In this document: positions 55,055 to 64,000 of the stretch, piece after piece | Numbering within the stretch: position 1 is the stretch's first letter | Layout of the letters: each line of letters starts with the position of its first letter | NCBI RefSeq assembly: GCF_004752005.1 | Contig: NZ_CP038493.1 | Span: forward strand, 248,001 to 312,000 | Reading direction: 5' to 3' | Length of the DNA stretch: 64,000 bases | Source of the DNA: Thalassotalea sp. HSM 43 | Lineage (GTDB): Bacteria; Pseudomonadota; Gammaproteobacteria; Enterobacterales; Alteromonadaceae | The notes under the pieces: generated by a model | Seen by the model: the letters and a program-made list of their open reading frames with translations, nothing else | The model's database searches: none | What the model was told of the DNA's origin: nothing | Made by a program: the position numbers and the translations under genes

Positions 55055-56620
55055 ATGAGTATGGATATTCACTTTGATCATCATGGCGCTGTCGAAGGTG
55101 TCACAGGCTCTTGCCATCAGCTCACCGCGACCTTGGGAAAACATCAGCTGTCCTACTTGGTCGATTGCGGCCTTTTTCAAGGCGCTGAAATCCAACAGAA
55201 ACAAAATAAATCACGCCAAGCCAATACAAATTCCGATGATATTTTGCCAGGCCACTTAGCAATAGAATTTAACGTTGATAACATTGACGCCCTAATAGTG
55301 ACCCATTGCCATATCGACCACGTTGGCCGAATACCCTATTTATTAGCCGCCGGTTTTAAAGGCGCTATTTTCTGCTCTACCGCCAGCGCCACACTGCTGC
55401 CCTTGGTGTTAAAAGATGCGCTAAAAGTTGGCGCAATTTCAAATCAACGCTTAATTGATAAAGTCATGCAACGGCTTAATGAGCAAATCGTTGCGGTAGA
55501 TTATGGCCAACGTGTTGAATTACCCGGTAGCAACGAAACACTAACGGCACGATTAACCATGCAACCTGCTGGTCATATATTGGGATCAGCCTATGCTGAA
55601 ATTCAATGCTGTGGTCGGCCATTACAAACTGAGCAGTCTGAGAATTCAACAACACAACCGCTACAGCCGATGCAGCAAACCATCGTTTTCTCTGGTGATT
55701 TAGGCGCTAGCAATACGCCGTTATTGCCTGAGCCAAGATCACCTAAAACCTGTGATACTTTGATCATTGAATCGACATACGGCGATAAAAACCATCAAGG
55801 TAGAGCGCATCGCCGCAGCACCTTAGAAAACGTATTACGCAAGGCGCTAGCCGATAACGGCATGGTACTTATTCCAGCGTTCAGCATTGGTCGCACGCAA
55901 GAATTAATGTACGAGATTGAAGACATATTGCATCGCAATCATCAGCAGTTAAACGCTGACAAACAGCTCGGCAATCGCAAAGATGACGCCTTGGCACAAT
56001 TACTTGATCGCATTGATATCATCGTTGACTCGCCTTTAGCGGCAAAATTTACTGAGCATTATCGAGGCTTGAAACAGCTTTGGGATGATGAAGCAAAACA
56101 CAAAGTAGATAGCGGTAGGCACCCACTGTCATTTGAGCAACTAAGCACCATTATTGACCATCAACAGCATATCCAAACCATTGATTATTTGCAAAAAACA
56201 CAAAAGCCAGCCATCGTCATTGCCGCATCGGGCATGTGCACCGGCGGCCGTATCCTCAATTATATGAAGGCATTTTTATCTGATGCTAAAACCGATGTGT
56301 TGTTTGTCGGCTATCAAGCAAAAGGCACCTTAGGTAGACGGTTGCAACAATTAGTTCAACACCAAAATAGGCAAAAAAACTTAAAACATCGCACAGTTGA
56401 TATTGATGGCGAGCAAATAAACGTGAATGCCGTCATCCATTCATTAAGTGGTTACAGCGCTCATGCGGATCAAAACGATTTGCTCAATTTCATTCAAGGT
56501 ATAAAGCCGTCACCCAAGCAAATTCGAATTGTCCATGGCGACACAGATGCAAAGGCAATTTTAGCGGATAAATTGCAAACCTTATTGCCAACATCACAAA
56601 TCGTCATACCAAACCAATAA
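55055..56620 (+). CDS. MBL-fold RNase with beta-CASP domain
   Basis: A 521-residue cytoplasmic protein resembling CPSF/RNase J-like metallo-beta-lactamases. It has the metal motif HCHIDH, the FSGDLG Asp, the STYGDKNH loop, the beta-CASP domain (VLIPAFSIGRTQELMYE) and C-terminal ASGMCTGGRI, FVGYQAKGTLGRRL and HSLSGYSAHADQ. Such proteins in gammaproteobacteria are presumed nucleases for RNA, though substrates are unknown. The start is uncertain (55055 or 55061) with no visible ribosome site. Alone in its transcript, downstream of a divergent galU. Confidence 0.88.
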   Translation: MSMDIHFDHHGAVEGVTGSCHQLTATLGKHQLSYLVDCGLFQGAEIQQKQNKSRQANTNSDDILPGHLAIEFNVDNIDALIVTHCHIDHVGRIPYLLAAGFKGAIFCSTASATLLPLVLKDALKVGAISNQRLIDKVMQRLNEQIVAVDYGQRVELPGSNETLTARLTMQPAGHILGSAYAEIQCCGRPLQTEQSENSTTQPLQPMQQTIVFSGDLGASNTPLLPEPRSPKTCDTLIIESTYGDKNHQGRAHRRSTLENVLRKALADNGMVLIPAFSIGRTQELMYEIEDILHRNHQQLNADKQLGNRKDDALAQLLDRIDIIVDSPLAAKFTEHYRGLKQLWDDEAKHKVDSGRHPLSFEQLSTIIDHQQHIQTIDYLQKTQKPAIVIAASGMCTGGRILNYMKAFLSDAKTDVLFVGYQAKGTLGRRLQQLVQHQNRQKNLKHRTVDIDGEQINVNAVIHSLSGYSAHADQNDLLNFIQGIKPSPKQIRIVHGDTDAKAILADKLQTLLPTSQIVIPNQ

Positions 56621-56690
56621 AGGATGCTAATAGACTGAATAGAAAAGAAAATACGGGAAAGTTACATTGCCAAAGCAATTACATAACTTT

Positions 56691-56704
56691 CTGATACAAA
56701 TCAA
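56691..56704 (+). promoter_or_regulatory. FNR-like box before the universal stress genes
   Basis: CTGAT-ACAA-ATCAA differs from the FNR consensus TTGAT-N4-ATCAA at one position. It lies 65 bases before the first stress protein ATG, with TATTAT at 56723-56728 as a possible -10. The regulator is not in the window. Confidence 0.45.
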
Positions 56705-56768
56705 AATAATTTTATAAAAACCTATTATGCTTAAGGCATGATAATGAAAATATTGATCGGGGAAATTT

Positions 56769-57629
56769 ATGGATAAAATACTGGTCATCGCCGACCCAGA
56801 TTTTGAACAGACCACGGCCATCGAGCAGGCAGATAATATCGCCAAAGCGATGGGCGCTAATTTGCACGTCGTATATTTCTATTATGAAGATTTACGAGGC
56901 CTTGGAGCCAAGGGTTCAGCCCTTAGAGACAGCCTGTTATCGCGATTAGAAGACAAAGCCAATGATCAGCTGGCTGAGATCTGCGACAACAATCAATATA
57001 CCTACGAAGTCGTCTGGCAAAAACACATTGCCAACTGGGTAAATAAATACGTCGACCAACACGACGTTGCTATGGTGGTTAAAACAGGTCATCGCAGCGA
57101 GTCAATGTTCTACACCCCTACCGATTGGCATTTGCTGAGAGAAACACAAGCGCCTGTGCTTATTGTTAGTGAGGAGCAATGGCATAAAACTCATGACATA
57201 TTGGCTTGTGTTGATTTACAAACTCAATTACCAGACAAGCAACAGCTGAATCACGATATTTTGCTGCAAGCATGCGAGTTAGCGCAAATGCTCGACGTGA
57301 ATGTGCAGGTATTATACACACCGTTGTTCTCCACGTTTTTGCGCGATTTAGGCATTCAGTATAAAGATGAAGTGGAAGCTCATGCAAAAGACACATTAAT
57401 GAACGCCATTGGTGAATTATCGGCAAAATATAATATTCCTGGTGAGCATTTTCACGTTCATGCAGGTAAGCCAGAATTGGTGATCCCATCAACCGCCGGT
57501 GAACTGCATTGCCAGATCGTCGTGTTAGGTACCGTTGGCAGGAAAGGCTTAAAACAAAAGCTACTGGGCAATACCGCAGAACAAATATTAAGCCGCTTAA
57601 AGACCAACGTACTGGCATTAAAACCTTAA
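56769..57629 (+). CDS. Universal stress protein, double-domain (UspE-like)
   Basis: A 286-residue cytoplasmic protein of two UspA domains (about 1-140 and 150-286). The first begins KILVIADPDFEQTTAIEQA; the second carries the ATP-binding loop GTVGRKG-x6-GNTAEQI, while the first lacks it, as in UspE-type proteins. It resembles UspE, induced under stress and low oxygen. GGGGA lies before the ATG. A close paralogue follows after 157 bases. Confidence 0.88.
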   Translation: MDKILVIADPDFEQTTAIEQADNIAKAMGANLHVVYFYYEDLRGLGAKGSALRDSLLSRLEDKANDQLAEICDNNQYTYEVVWQKHIANWVNKYVDQHDVAMVVKTGHRSESMFYTPTDWHLLRETQAPVLIVSEEQWHKTHDILACVDLQTQLPDKQQLNHDILLQACELAQMLDVNVQVLYTPLFSTFLRDLGIQYKDEVEAHAKDTLMNAIGELSAKYNIPGEHFHVHAGKPELVIPSTAGELHCQIVVLGTVGRKGLKQKLLGNTAEQILSRLKTNVLALKP

Positions 57630-57785
57630 GCGTTTAGATAACACTAATTTAGCCTAGCCTGCTTGGATTGCACTGATACTTACCACGTAATCTAATTCGG
57701 TAACGAAGCTAGGCAGCACAACAACCATTGTTATGATACCGCACGCGGATATCAGATGTTTTCATTGACCTTAGGTTAACGCATT

Positions 57786-58649
57786 ATGAAAAACAGCATT
57801 CTAGTAATCTCTGACCAACAAGAACAAAATTATACCGCCATTAAACAAGCCGCTGAATTGGCTAAGGCGTATGATTGTGATCTGCACATCGTCAACTTTT
57901 GTTATGAGTACTTACGCGGTGTTGCCGACGTCGAGCAAGCCAAAACCCAAATAGTACAGCGATTGCATGAGCTTAATGCCCACAAACTGGTCAATACTTT
58001 ACAAGGTTTGTGTGACTACGAATTTGAAACCATTTGGGCAAAAAACATCGCTGTATGGGTCAACGAATACGTTGCACAATTTAACCCCTTTATGGTGGTA
58101 AAAACAGGTCACCGCAGCGAAGCTCTGTTATATACTCCAAGTGATTGGCACTTGCTCAGAGAAGTCAAAGCGCCGGTGATGATTGCATGCGATCACAAAT
58201 GGCACAAGGCTCGCCATGTATTAGCCTGTATCGATCTAGATACCGAGCTGGAAGACAAAAAACGGCTCAATAAAAAGGTGCTAGAAAACGCCAGTATTAT
58301 GGCCAAACATATCGGCGCAGAGTTGCACGCTGTTTACGCGATTGGCTATCCAAGCATACTTGCAACGGTAGGTTTATTGGATAAAAAAGAAATCGTTGCC
58401 GAACGCCAACTAGAGCTTGCCGACCGCCTCGCCTTGCTGCGCAGCAACTATGACATCAAACAAGAAAACCTGCACATCAAAGCCGGTGACATCAGCAAAG
58501 TGATTACCTCTGTCGCTGCCGATTGCAAAGCCTCTATGGTTGTTGTTGGCACTGTTGGCAGAACAGGACTTGAGCAAAAGCTTATCGGCAATACCGCTGA
58601 ACGCATTATGCACCTGTGTAAAACTGACTTGTTGGCGTTAAAGCCTTAG
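57786..58649 (+). CDS. Universal stress protein, double-domain (UspE-like paralogue)
   Basis: The 287-residue paralogue of the preceding gene: ILVISDQQEQNYTAIKQA at the start, VVKTGHRSE followed by LYTPSDWHLLRE shared with its twin, and GTVGRTG-x6-GNTAERI as the ATP loop in the second domain. The two are about half identical by eye, so they arose by tandem duplication. The 157-base gap may include a second promoter. Function as for UspE-like proteins, inferred. Confidence 0.88.
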   Translation: MKNSILVISDQQEQNYTAIKQAAELAKAYDCDLHIVNFCYEYLRGVADVEQAKTQIVQRLHELNAHKLVNTLQGLCDYEFETIWAKNIAVWVNEYVAQFNPFMVVKTGHRSEALLYTPSDWHLLREVKAPVMIACDHKWHKARHVLACIDLDTELEDKKRLNKKVLENASIMAKHIGAELHAVYAIGYPSILATVGLLDKKEIVAERQLELADRLALLRSNYDIKQENLHIKAGDISKVITSVAADCKASMVVVGTVGRTGLEQKLIGNTAERIMHLCKTDLLALKP

Positions 58650-58706
58650 TAAGTTAAAAATCACAAGGTATAAGGCATAAGATTTACGCGATAATAATGT
58701 TAAACA

Positions 58707-59072
58707 TCATGCTTTCATAGGTGAGTCGGTACGATACCCCTTGGATAATTCAGAGCGTTGATCATTTATGATGGCGGTTTGTATCACTGCCATCAGTATC
58801 GCTTTGCATATAACCTGTATGAAGCTGTAAATGGCGACAGCAGCAATTATTGCCGTACCGTATACACTCCCCGTCATTATTAACGTCAAAACAGTAAGCA
58901 CCAACACCAAAAGGATGTGTCTTTCGATACCACTTTTTATCGCGTAGTTATCACTGTTTTTGCTTACCACTATTTTTTCGTTAATAAAATGCTTTACGCT
59001 AATCGAACCTTCATCTTCAGACAGGGAACAATTTAACCCTGCATTTTGTAATATCGTATATAAATTCTTCAC
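58707..59072 (-). CDS. Hypothetical membrane protein
   Basis: A 121-residue protein I do not recognise. An N-terminal soluble part (1-50, starting MKNLYTILQNAGLNCSL) precedes two hydrophobic segments (about 53-68 and 72-96). The start is GTG at 59072 with AAGGGAAAG just upstream. It is on the minus strand, convergent with the stress genes and next to a repeat region, with no obvious partner. Confidence 0.55.
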   Translation of the reverse strand: MKNLYTILQNAGLNCSLSEDEGSISVKHFINEKIVVSKNSDNYAIKSGIERHILLVLVLTVLTLIMTGSVYGTAIIAAVAIYSFIQVICKAILMAVIQTAIINDQRSELSKGYRTDSPMKA

Positions 59073-59205
59073 AGCTTTCCCTTAAACTCTTTCTATTTAA
59101 GGTTAGCGAAAAAAACAACGAATACAATCACCTATCGAGTAGATGTTTGATTAATAAAAGTACCAGAATAAGCTATTTGACTGCGACACAATTCTTTCTT
59201 ATCGA

Positions 59206-59346
59206 TCGTCATTCCGTGCTACGACACGGAATCTTTAGAGCAACATCCTAAGTAACTAAGATCCCGATTTTCATCGGGATGACGAACTTGAGTATGTGAT
59301 GAAGATAAAGGAATACCTAACATTTAGGTTTTCATCAGAATGACGG
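59206..59346. repeat. GTCATTCC/ATGACG-type repeat element
   Basis: Contains a TTCCGTG/CACGGAA hairpin (59212-59232) and an ATCCCGAT/ATCGGGAT hairpin (59260-59280) followed by GACGAACTTGAGTATG. The second unit is nearly identical to 62749-62775. The element starts CGTCAT and ends ATGACG. Confidence 0.75.
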
Positions 59347-59381
59347 TTAAAATCAGGTGCAATCAAGCAACAAGGTGTCTT

Positions 59382-60401
59382 TTACAAATGCTCTACGTAC
59401 CATGGCATTGCCTGAGCCAGGCCTTGGTGGATATTGTGTGTTGGTTGGTAACCTAAGAGTTCGCGGGCTTTGCTGATATCTGCTTGTGAGTGACGTACAT
59501 CACCTGCTCTAAAGTCTTTCATATTGGCGTCATTAGGGTAGTTAACACCACATGGTGATAGGTTTTCTTTAATGGCATTAAATAATTGATTTAACGAGGT
59601 TCTATCGCCAACGGCGACATTATAGACTTCATTTTTTGCTTCATCGGCTGCAACCGCTGCCAAGATATTGGCTTGCACTGCATTATCGATATAACAAAAG
59701 TCTCTGGAAGTCTCGCCATCACCGTAGATATCTACGGTGTTCCCCTCTATCATCGCTGCAGTCCATTTGGGAATAACAGCAGCGTAGGCGCCATTAGGAT
59801 CTTGACGTCGACCAAAGACATTAAAATAGCGCAAGCCTATGGCATTAAATTGGTACGCTCTTGCAAAGACATCAGCGTATAACTCATTGACGTATTTAGT
59901 CACTGCATAAGGTGATAAAGGGTTGCCTATGTTTGCCTCCACCTTTGGTAGCGCTGGATGGTCTCCATAGGTTGAACTTGACGCTGCATACGTAAAGCTT
60001 TGCACTTTGGCTTCTTTGCTCGCGACCAACATATTTAAAAAACCGCTGATATTAGCTATATTGGTTTTTATCGGATCATCCAATGAACGGGGTACCGATC
60101 CTAACGCGGCCTGATGTAAAACATAATCAACCTCAAATACCGCTTCTCGACAACGTTCGAAATTACTTATGTCACCTTCCATGAATCGAAAATTTTGCCA
60201 CTGTGCAGGTGACACATTGTGTTTCACATCGTCCAAATTATGACGATGACCGGTCGCAAAATTATCTAGGCCGACAACATGTTGATCATGTTTCAGCAAG
60301 GTTTCCAATAGATTAGAACCAATAAAACCGGCAACACCTGTGACTAACCAACGCTTAGGTTGTTTAGACAGTTGTGATAAAACTTGTTGATATCGTGACA
60401 C
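59382..60401 (-). CDS. UDP-N-acetylglucosamine/glucuronate 4-epimerase (TviC/WbpP type)
   Basis: A 339-residue SDR epimerase that interconverts UDP-GlcNAc/GlcNAcA and UDP-GalNAc/GalNAcA. It has the NAD motif GVAGFIGSN, catalytic YAVTK (with the AASSSTYGD Ser/Thr) and the [19 protein letters not shown] segment. The closest families are TviC of Salmonella Vi antigen and WbpP of Pseudomonas. The start is GTG at 60401 with AAGGAG upstream. It is 31 bases downstream of the dehydrogenase. Confidence 0.9.
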   Translation of the reverse strand: MSRYQQVLSQLSKQPKRWLVTGVAGFIGSNLLETLLKHDQHVVGLDNFATGHRHNLDDVKHNVSPAQWQNFRFMEGDISNFERCREAVFEVDYVLHQAALGSVPRSLDDPIKTNIANISGFLNMLVASKEAKVQSFTYAASSSTYGDHPALPKVEANIGNPLSPYAVTKYVNELYADVFARAYQFNAIGLRYFNVFGRRQDPNGAYAAVIPKWTAAMIEGNTVDIYGDGETSRDFCYIDNAVQANILAAVAADEAKNEVYNVAVGDRTSLNQLFNAIKENLSPCGVNYPNDANMKDFRAGDVRHSQADISKARELLGYQPTHNIHQGLAQAMPWYVEHL

Positions 60402-60432
60402 GAAAACTCTCCTTTTTCGAAATGCAGTAAGG

Positions 60433-61707
60433 TTATAACCTTAAATCGACGGCGTGCTTGGGCAAGATGTATTTTAAATCATAAATAAAATGACCACGTC
60501 TGCCCCATTCACGAATTTGCGCCTCTGAGAGCGCCAGAAACTGCTTGTGCGCCACGGTAAAGATAATGGCATCATAGTGATTAGTTTTAGGTGTAGATAC
60601 CAAGTCGATGCCATACAGAGCTTTAGCTTCGTCTTTATCGCACCAAGGATCGTATACATCTACCACCATATTGTATTCGTGCAGCTCGTTGACGATATCG
60701 ATGACTCGCGTATTACGCAGATCAGGGCAGTTCTCTTTAAACGTCAATCCCATTACCAATACATTGGCATGTTCAACATGAGCATGTTGCTTCATCATGT
60801 TTTTGACCAATTGGGAGACGACATACTCGCCCATATCATCATTTAAATGGCGCCCTGCTAAAATCATCTTCGGGTGATAACCAATGTTTTCGGCTTTTTG
60901 CGTTAAATAGTAAGGATCGACACCAATACAATGACCACCTACGAGACCGGGGCGAAACGGTAAAAAATTCCACTTAGTACCGGCAGCCTCTAAAACGTCT
61001 AAGGTGTCGATATCTAATTTATTGAAGATAATGGCGAGTTCATTTATCAAGGCAATGTTAACGTCTCGCTGAGTGTTCTCTATTACCTTGGCCGCTTCGG
61101 CAACTTTAATTGATGGCGCTTTGTGGGTACCGGCAGTAATAATGCTGCCGTAAACATCATCAATATAATCTGCTGCTTGCGGTGTAGAGCCCGAAGTCAC
61201 TTTAAGTATTTTGGTAACTGAGTGTTCTTTGTCGCCGGGGTTGATTCTTTCAGGTGAATAACCAGCGAAAAAGTCTTGGTTAAACACCAAGCCTGAATGC
61301 TTTTCAATAACCGGTACACAATCTTCTTCCGTCGCACCTGGGTATACAGTCGATTCAAACACCACAACGTCACCTTTACTAATGACTCGACCAAGAATTT
61401 CACTGGCTTTTATCAGTGGTGTTAAATCAGGCTGCTTGTTTTTATCGATAGGCGTTGGTACCGTCACAATGTAAAAGTTACAACTTTTCAGTTCACTTTC
61501 TATATTGGTAAAGCGAAGACGTTTTGCACTTGAAAATTGTTCGGAAGAAACTTCTAGAGTGGTATCGATGCCATCACGCAGTTCATCAATGCGCGCTTGC
61601 TTGATGTCAAAACCCACAGTGGGGTATTTTTTGCCGAATTCGACAGCCAAAGGCAAACCAACGTAGCCAAGACCAATGACAGCGATTTTTATTGTTGTAA
61701 GATCCAT
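60433..61707 (-). CDS. UDP-N-acetylglucosamine 6-dehydrogenase (TviB/WbpA type)
   Basis: A 424-residue UDP-sugar dehydrogenase that oxidises C6 in two NAD-dependent steps. It shows the NAD fold [39 protein letters not shown], the catalytic Cys in [13 protein letters not shown], and [13 protein letters not shown]. It resembles TviB/WbpA more than Ugd or WecC. The ATG at 61707 begins the conserved part; a longer frame starts at a TTG. The two genes together give UDP-GalNAcA for a polysaccharide; polymerase and exporter genes are absent. Confidence 0.9.
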   Translation of the reverse strand: MDLTTIKIAVIGLGYVGLPLAVEFGKKYPTVGFDIKQARIDELRDGIDTTLEVSSEQFSSAKRLRFTNIESELKSCNFYIVTVPTPIDKNKQPDLTPLIKASEILGRVISKGDVVVFESTVYPGATEEDCVPVIEKHSGLVFNQDFFAGYSPERINPGDKEHSVTKILKVTSGSTPQAADYIDDVYGSIITAGTHKAPSIKVAEAAKVIENTQRDVNIALINELAIIFNKLDIDTLDVLEAAGTKWNFLPFRPGLVGGHCIGVDPYYLTQKAENIGYHPKMILAGRHLNDDMGEYVVSQLVKNMMKQHAHVEHANVLVMGLTFKENCPDLRNTRVIDIVNELHEYNMVVDVYDPWCDKDEAKALYGIDLVSTPKTNHYDAIIFTVAHKQFLALSEAQIREWGRRGHFIYDLKYILPKHAVDLRL

Positions 61708-61814
61708 TATCTGCATAAAATATTGTTGTTTAAACAAAAGTATAGATCTGTTTTTAGAAAGTGCGCTGTAGGCTAGTGTTCAAATTGATATATAGCTAAT
61801 TTAAACAATTCAAA

Positions 61815-61847
61815 AAACTAAAAAGCCCTACCTGTTGATAGAGCTTT
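61815..61847 (-). terminator. Terminator after the PEP-CTERM gene
   Basis: On the minus strand AAAGCTCTA and TAGGGCTTT pair (9 bp, one G-U) around TCAACAGG, followed by a T-rich tail, 28 bases after the stop. Confidence 0.7.
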
Positions 61848-61874
61848 CTACTTAATTGAAACTTAGTTCATGAT

Positions 61875-62555
61875 TCAAAGTATTCTGCGACGAAACGCTC
61901 CAATACCTAAAGCACTTAACATCAATAAAAGTGAAGTTGGCTCTGGGACTTCTGGAGGTTCAGTACCACCAGAGGATAAAGTAATAAAACGGGCTGAATC
62001 TGCCCCTACATCGACGGCCCATCTTAAATCAACTTGGTCTCCCAAAAACGAATTAAAATCTCCTCTACTCTCCCCTTCCAAGCCTCGTAACTCAAAGTCT
62101 AGGTAATCAACGTCAATTAACCCAATACTGCCATCACTATCCATCAAAGCTTGTGACGACGTAATAAACGCAACAACATCAGAGTCAAACACAAGAGAAG
62201 CTTCAACAGCACCAAAACTCGTGCCTAATACATCCCATTGAGCATAATGACTTGATATAACGGTTCCTGCCTTAATAAAGTATCCACCGCCATCTGCCAT
62301 TTCGATATAATCAGCGTCGATATCAAAGACCTCATTTACAAACAAGTCTTCGGTTAATGTATAACTTTGCACTTCGTCCCATGCTATAAAAACACCAGTA
62401 TCAAATGTCTGGCTCGTTTCCCCACTAGGATCATCAACAATTACACAATCAACTACATCACCTTCACAGGAATCAATACTGATTAGAGCGGAATATGCGT
62501 TACTTGAAATGAGTAAACTTATCAGAAAAACCATACTACCAAGCTGCTTACACAT
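61875..62555 (-). CDS. PEP-CTERM-anchored exported protein
   Basis: A 226-residue secreted protein with a signal peptide (1-22), Asp/Ser-rich body and the C-terminal PEP-CTERM tag: VPEP near residue 202, a hydrophobic helix and FRRRIL. PEP-CTERM is recognised by an exosortase linked to polysaccharide export. The single ATG has GGAGG five bases upstream. It lies next to the TviB/TviC pair but the exosortase is not in the window. No known catalytic motif in the body. Confidence 0.88.
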   Translation of the reverse strand: MCKQLGSMVFLISLLISSNAYSALISIDSCEGDVVDCVIVDDPSGETSQTFDTGVFIAWDEVQSYTLTEDLFVNEVFDIDADYIEMADGGGYFIKAGTVISSHYAQWDVLGTSFGAVEASLVFDSDVVAFITSSQALMDSDGSIGLIDVDYLDFELRGLEGESRGDFNSFLGDQVDLRWAVDVGADSARFITLSSGGTEPPEVPEPTSLLLMLSALGIGAFRRRIL

Positions 62556-62746
62556 GTTTGCCTCCAGGTATGCAAATATATTATTAGATCCTTGCCTGCT
62601 GCATAATTAATACCAATTAACATAATCAACTACTTATCAATGGCTTATATAGGGTTCTTTTATTAATAGCTTTACTGCTAGCAAGGCTTTGTAAGAATTC
62701 CTGACAGTTTTGAGTATTGTATTGAGGCTATAGTCGATGAGGTCTT
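62556..62746. other. AT-rich gap upstream of the PEP-CTERM gene
   Basis: Probable promoter region of the PEP-CTERM gene; no coding sequence found. Confidence 0.5.
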
Positions 62747-62967
62747 AAGATCCCGATTTTCATCGGGATGACGAGCTTGGGTATTGGATGACGAGCTTGG
62801 GTATGGAATAACGATAAAGGCATACAGAAGATCCCGTTTTTCAACGGGATGACGGATTTGAGTATGGGTATGGGTATGGGTATGGGGTGACGCTAGCGGA
62901 TACTAAGTGACTGTATACCGAAGATTCCGACTTTCGTCGGAATGACGAAGTTGAGTATGGGATGACA
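62747..62967. repeat. Three-hairpin GATCCCG/CGGGATGACG repeat cluster
   Basis: Hairpins at 62749-62770, 62829-62852 and 62922-62945 share AGAT(C/T)CCG-x-CGG(G/A)ATGACG. Between them are GACGAGCTTGGGTAT direct repeats and GTATGG hexamers (62864-62886). The second unit of the 59.2-kb element is the same sequence. Such repeats are abundant in marine gammaproteobacteria. Confidence 0.85.
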
Positions 62968-62993
62968 AAAAGGAGCCGCATCACATTTTAGGC

Positions 62994-63025
62994 AAAAAAA
63001 TACCAGGCGTTGCCTGGTATTTTTG
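62994..63025 (-). terminator. Terminator after the AgmX-like gene
   Basis: On the minus strand AAAATACCAGGC-AAC-GCCTGGTATTTTTTT forms a perfect stem with T-run, 18 bases after the stop. Confidence 0.9.
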
Positions 63026-63043
63026 CAAGGGTTTGTACTGAGA

Positions 63044-63982
63044 TTAGAATGGTAAGAAGTTGAAGGTGTAATTCAATTCTGTTTCATTCACATCTTGTGC
63101 GCCAAAGTTAATCAAGCGGATACGTGCCAGTAATTTCTTGGTGAAATCTTCATGTTCCAAATCACTTGAAACAATCTTGACGTTTTGTACTTGACCAGAC
63201 GGTGTGATCACAAGATTCACTGTCACTTTACCTTGAAGGCTAGGGTCTTGACGTAACGCTCGACGATAAATGGCGTATAACGCACCTTTATTTTTATCGA
63301 ACGTTTGACGAATCGACTCGGTCGTACGGTTACCAGACGCTGCTTCAGACTCACTTAATGAGGCTGCAGTACCGTCACCAGCGCCACCGCCAGTCGTCGG
63401 AACCCGTGCAGTAAACTCGGTTGTCTTACGACCTTCTAAGCCATTGCCGCTGCCAACATCGGCACTCAATGCACCTGTTGCAACACCACCAGAAGTGCCT
63501 GCGACGGTTTTACCTAGCAACACACGTTCTGTTTCTTCGGCTTCGCCACCACCATCTTCTAAGCTGTTTTCGGCTAGGCTGTCCATATCAACAGACTCAC
63601 GCATTTCTGCTAATGTGTCTTGCATCGCTAACAAACCGCTTTCTTCAGCTTTTTCGCGAGCGCTTTTTGGCGCTTCAACGGGTTCTGGCTCTGGCTCCGG
63701 TTCTGGCTCAGGTTCCTCTGGCTCAGGCTCGGCTTCGGCGACCTCTTCAGGTTCCGGCTCAGGCTCAGGTTCAACTTCAACCTTTTGCTCTTGAATCTTC
63801 ACCAATTGTGGTGGAATACGTTCAACTTCTTCGCGCGTGCGCTCTGGTAATTGAACGATTTTAACCACTATGGTGAATAACACCGTCACCACTAAGGCGA
63901 TAATCAACAGTATTTTAAACAGTCGATTATCTTCGTGCTTTTGCCAAGTTGGTAACTGGTGTCGTTTAAGCTTTTGCACCAT
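63044..63982 (-). CDS. AgmX/PglI-type TonB-like energy transducer
   Basis: A 312-residue protein with one transmembrane helix (about 24-44), an acidic Pro/Glu-rich spacer of PEPEP repeats (about 70-100), a Gly/Ser-rich middle and a C-terminal TonB-like domain (IRQTFDKNKGALYAIYRRALR, KVTVNLVITPSGQV) characteristic of AgmX/PglI. These proteins work with ExbB/ExbD-type motors in transport or gliding. AGGGGG lies six bases before the ATG. Upstream genes are outside the window. Confidence 0.88.
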   Translation of the reverse strand: MVQKLKRHQLPTWQKHEDNRLFKILLIIALVVTVLFTIVVKIVQLPERTREEVERIPPQLVKIQEQKVEVEPEPEPEPEEVAEAEPEPEEPEPEPEPEPEPVEAPKSAREKAEESGLLAMQDTLAEMRESVDMDSLAENSLEDGGGEAEETERVLLGKTVAGTSGGVATGALSADVGSGNGLEGRKTTEFTARVPTTGGGAGDGTAASLSESEAASGNRTTESIRQTFDKNKGALYAIYRRALRQDPSLQGKVTVNLVITPSGQVQNVKIVSSDLEHEDFTKKLLARIRLINFGAQDVNETELNYTFNFLPF

Positions 63983-64000
63983 TAATTACCCCCTACCGCA

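Noticed and set aside
57166-57618. 150-codon minus-strand frame in the first universal stress gene
   Set aside because: The plus-strand protein has full Usp domains; the antisense frame has no ribosome site or recognisable motif.
63421-63864. Plus-strand frames antisense to the AgmX-like gene
   Set aside because: Shadow of Pro/Glu repeats in a clear coding sequence on the minus strand.

Overview
The window is a chromosomal stretch of a marine gammaproteobacterium, most likely of the order Alteromonadales and probably near Colwelliaceae/Thalassotalea. This is inferred from protein style, gene order and moderate GC; no rRNA or tRNA gene was found to test it. Most of it is core genome, with accessory material at about 2.8-4.0 kb, 34.2-42.0 kb, 46.2-53.8 kb and 58.7-63.0 kb.

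Layout. 1-2.8 kb: the end of pabB, then nudL and sdaA, an order shared with E. coli. 2.8-6 kb: repeat-rich gap, an AT-rich membrane protein, an ACT-domain protein, a CigR-like periplasmic protein and a beta-propeller protein. 6-17.2 kb, minus strand: tapT, ycgN, a lytic transglycosylase, ycgL, rnd, fadD, an alpha/beta hydrolase, an Slp lipoprotein overlapping an M50 protease, tsaB and yoaA; much of this matches the E. coli tsaB-yeaY-fadD-rnd region. 17.6-25.4 kb: a complete histidine operon hisGDCBHAFI behind a His-codon attenuator. 25.4-30.4 kb: an acetyltransferase, a SIMPL protein, an ECF sigma/anti-sigma pair, two TonB-like proteins and a MAPEG protein. 30.5-45.7 kb: adk, htpG and recR, then ybaB, dnaX and apt. 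This is the usual apt-dnaX-ybaB-recR-htpG-adk cluster, split by about 7.8 kb carrying a TonB-dependent receptor, a DUF3185 protein, a PafA-like phosphatase, an M17 aminopeptidase and a NYN-domain protein.

45.8-53.8 kb is the most unusual part. It holds a single-domain response regulator; a 38-residue membrane peptide behind a perfect FNR-type box; a secreted EGKCG-repeat protein resembling HvfA-type copper-metallophore precursors but without its usual enzymes; a C39-peptidase ABC exporter with an HlyD partner and a two-helix 59-residue peptide; a 47-residue cysteine-containing small ORF; and a structured noncoding region just upstream of a REP-associated transposase (RAYT). That region is a chain of small hairpins, at least seven of which display GGA in the loop, the hallmark of CsrB/RsmZ-type RNAs that sequester CsrA. 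I consider it the best candidate for an undescribed element here.

53.8-64 kb: galU, a beta-CASP metallo-beta-lactamase nuclease, two tandem double-domain universal stress proteins, a Vi-antigen-like pair (UDP-sugar dehydrogenase and epimerase), a PEP-CTERM surface protein, and an AgmX/TonB-like energy transducer at the edge. GalU and the dehydrogenase/epimerase pair would supply nucleotide sugars for a surface polysaccharide to which the PEP-CTERM protein may be linked. Intergenic hairpin repeats of the GTCATCCC type occur at three places, and a separate TTCAAGGGGTCAGA repeat at two.
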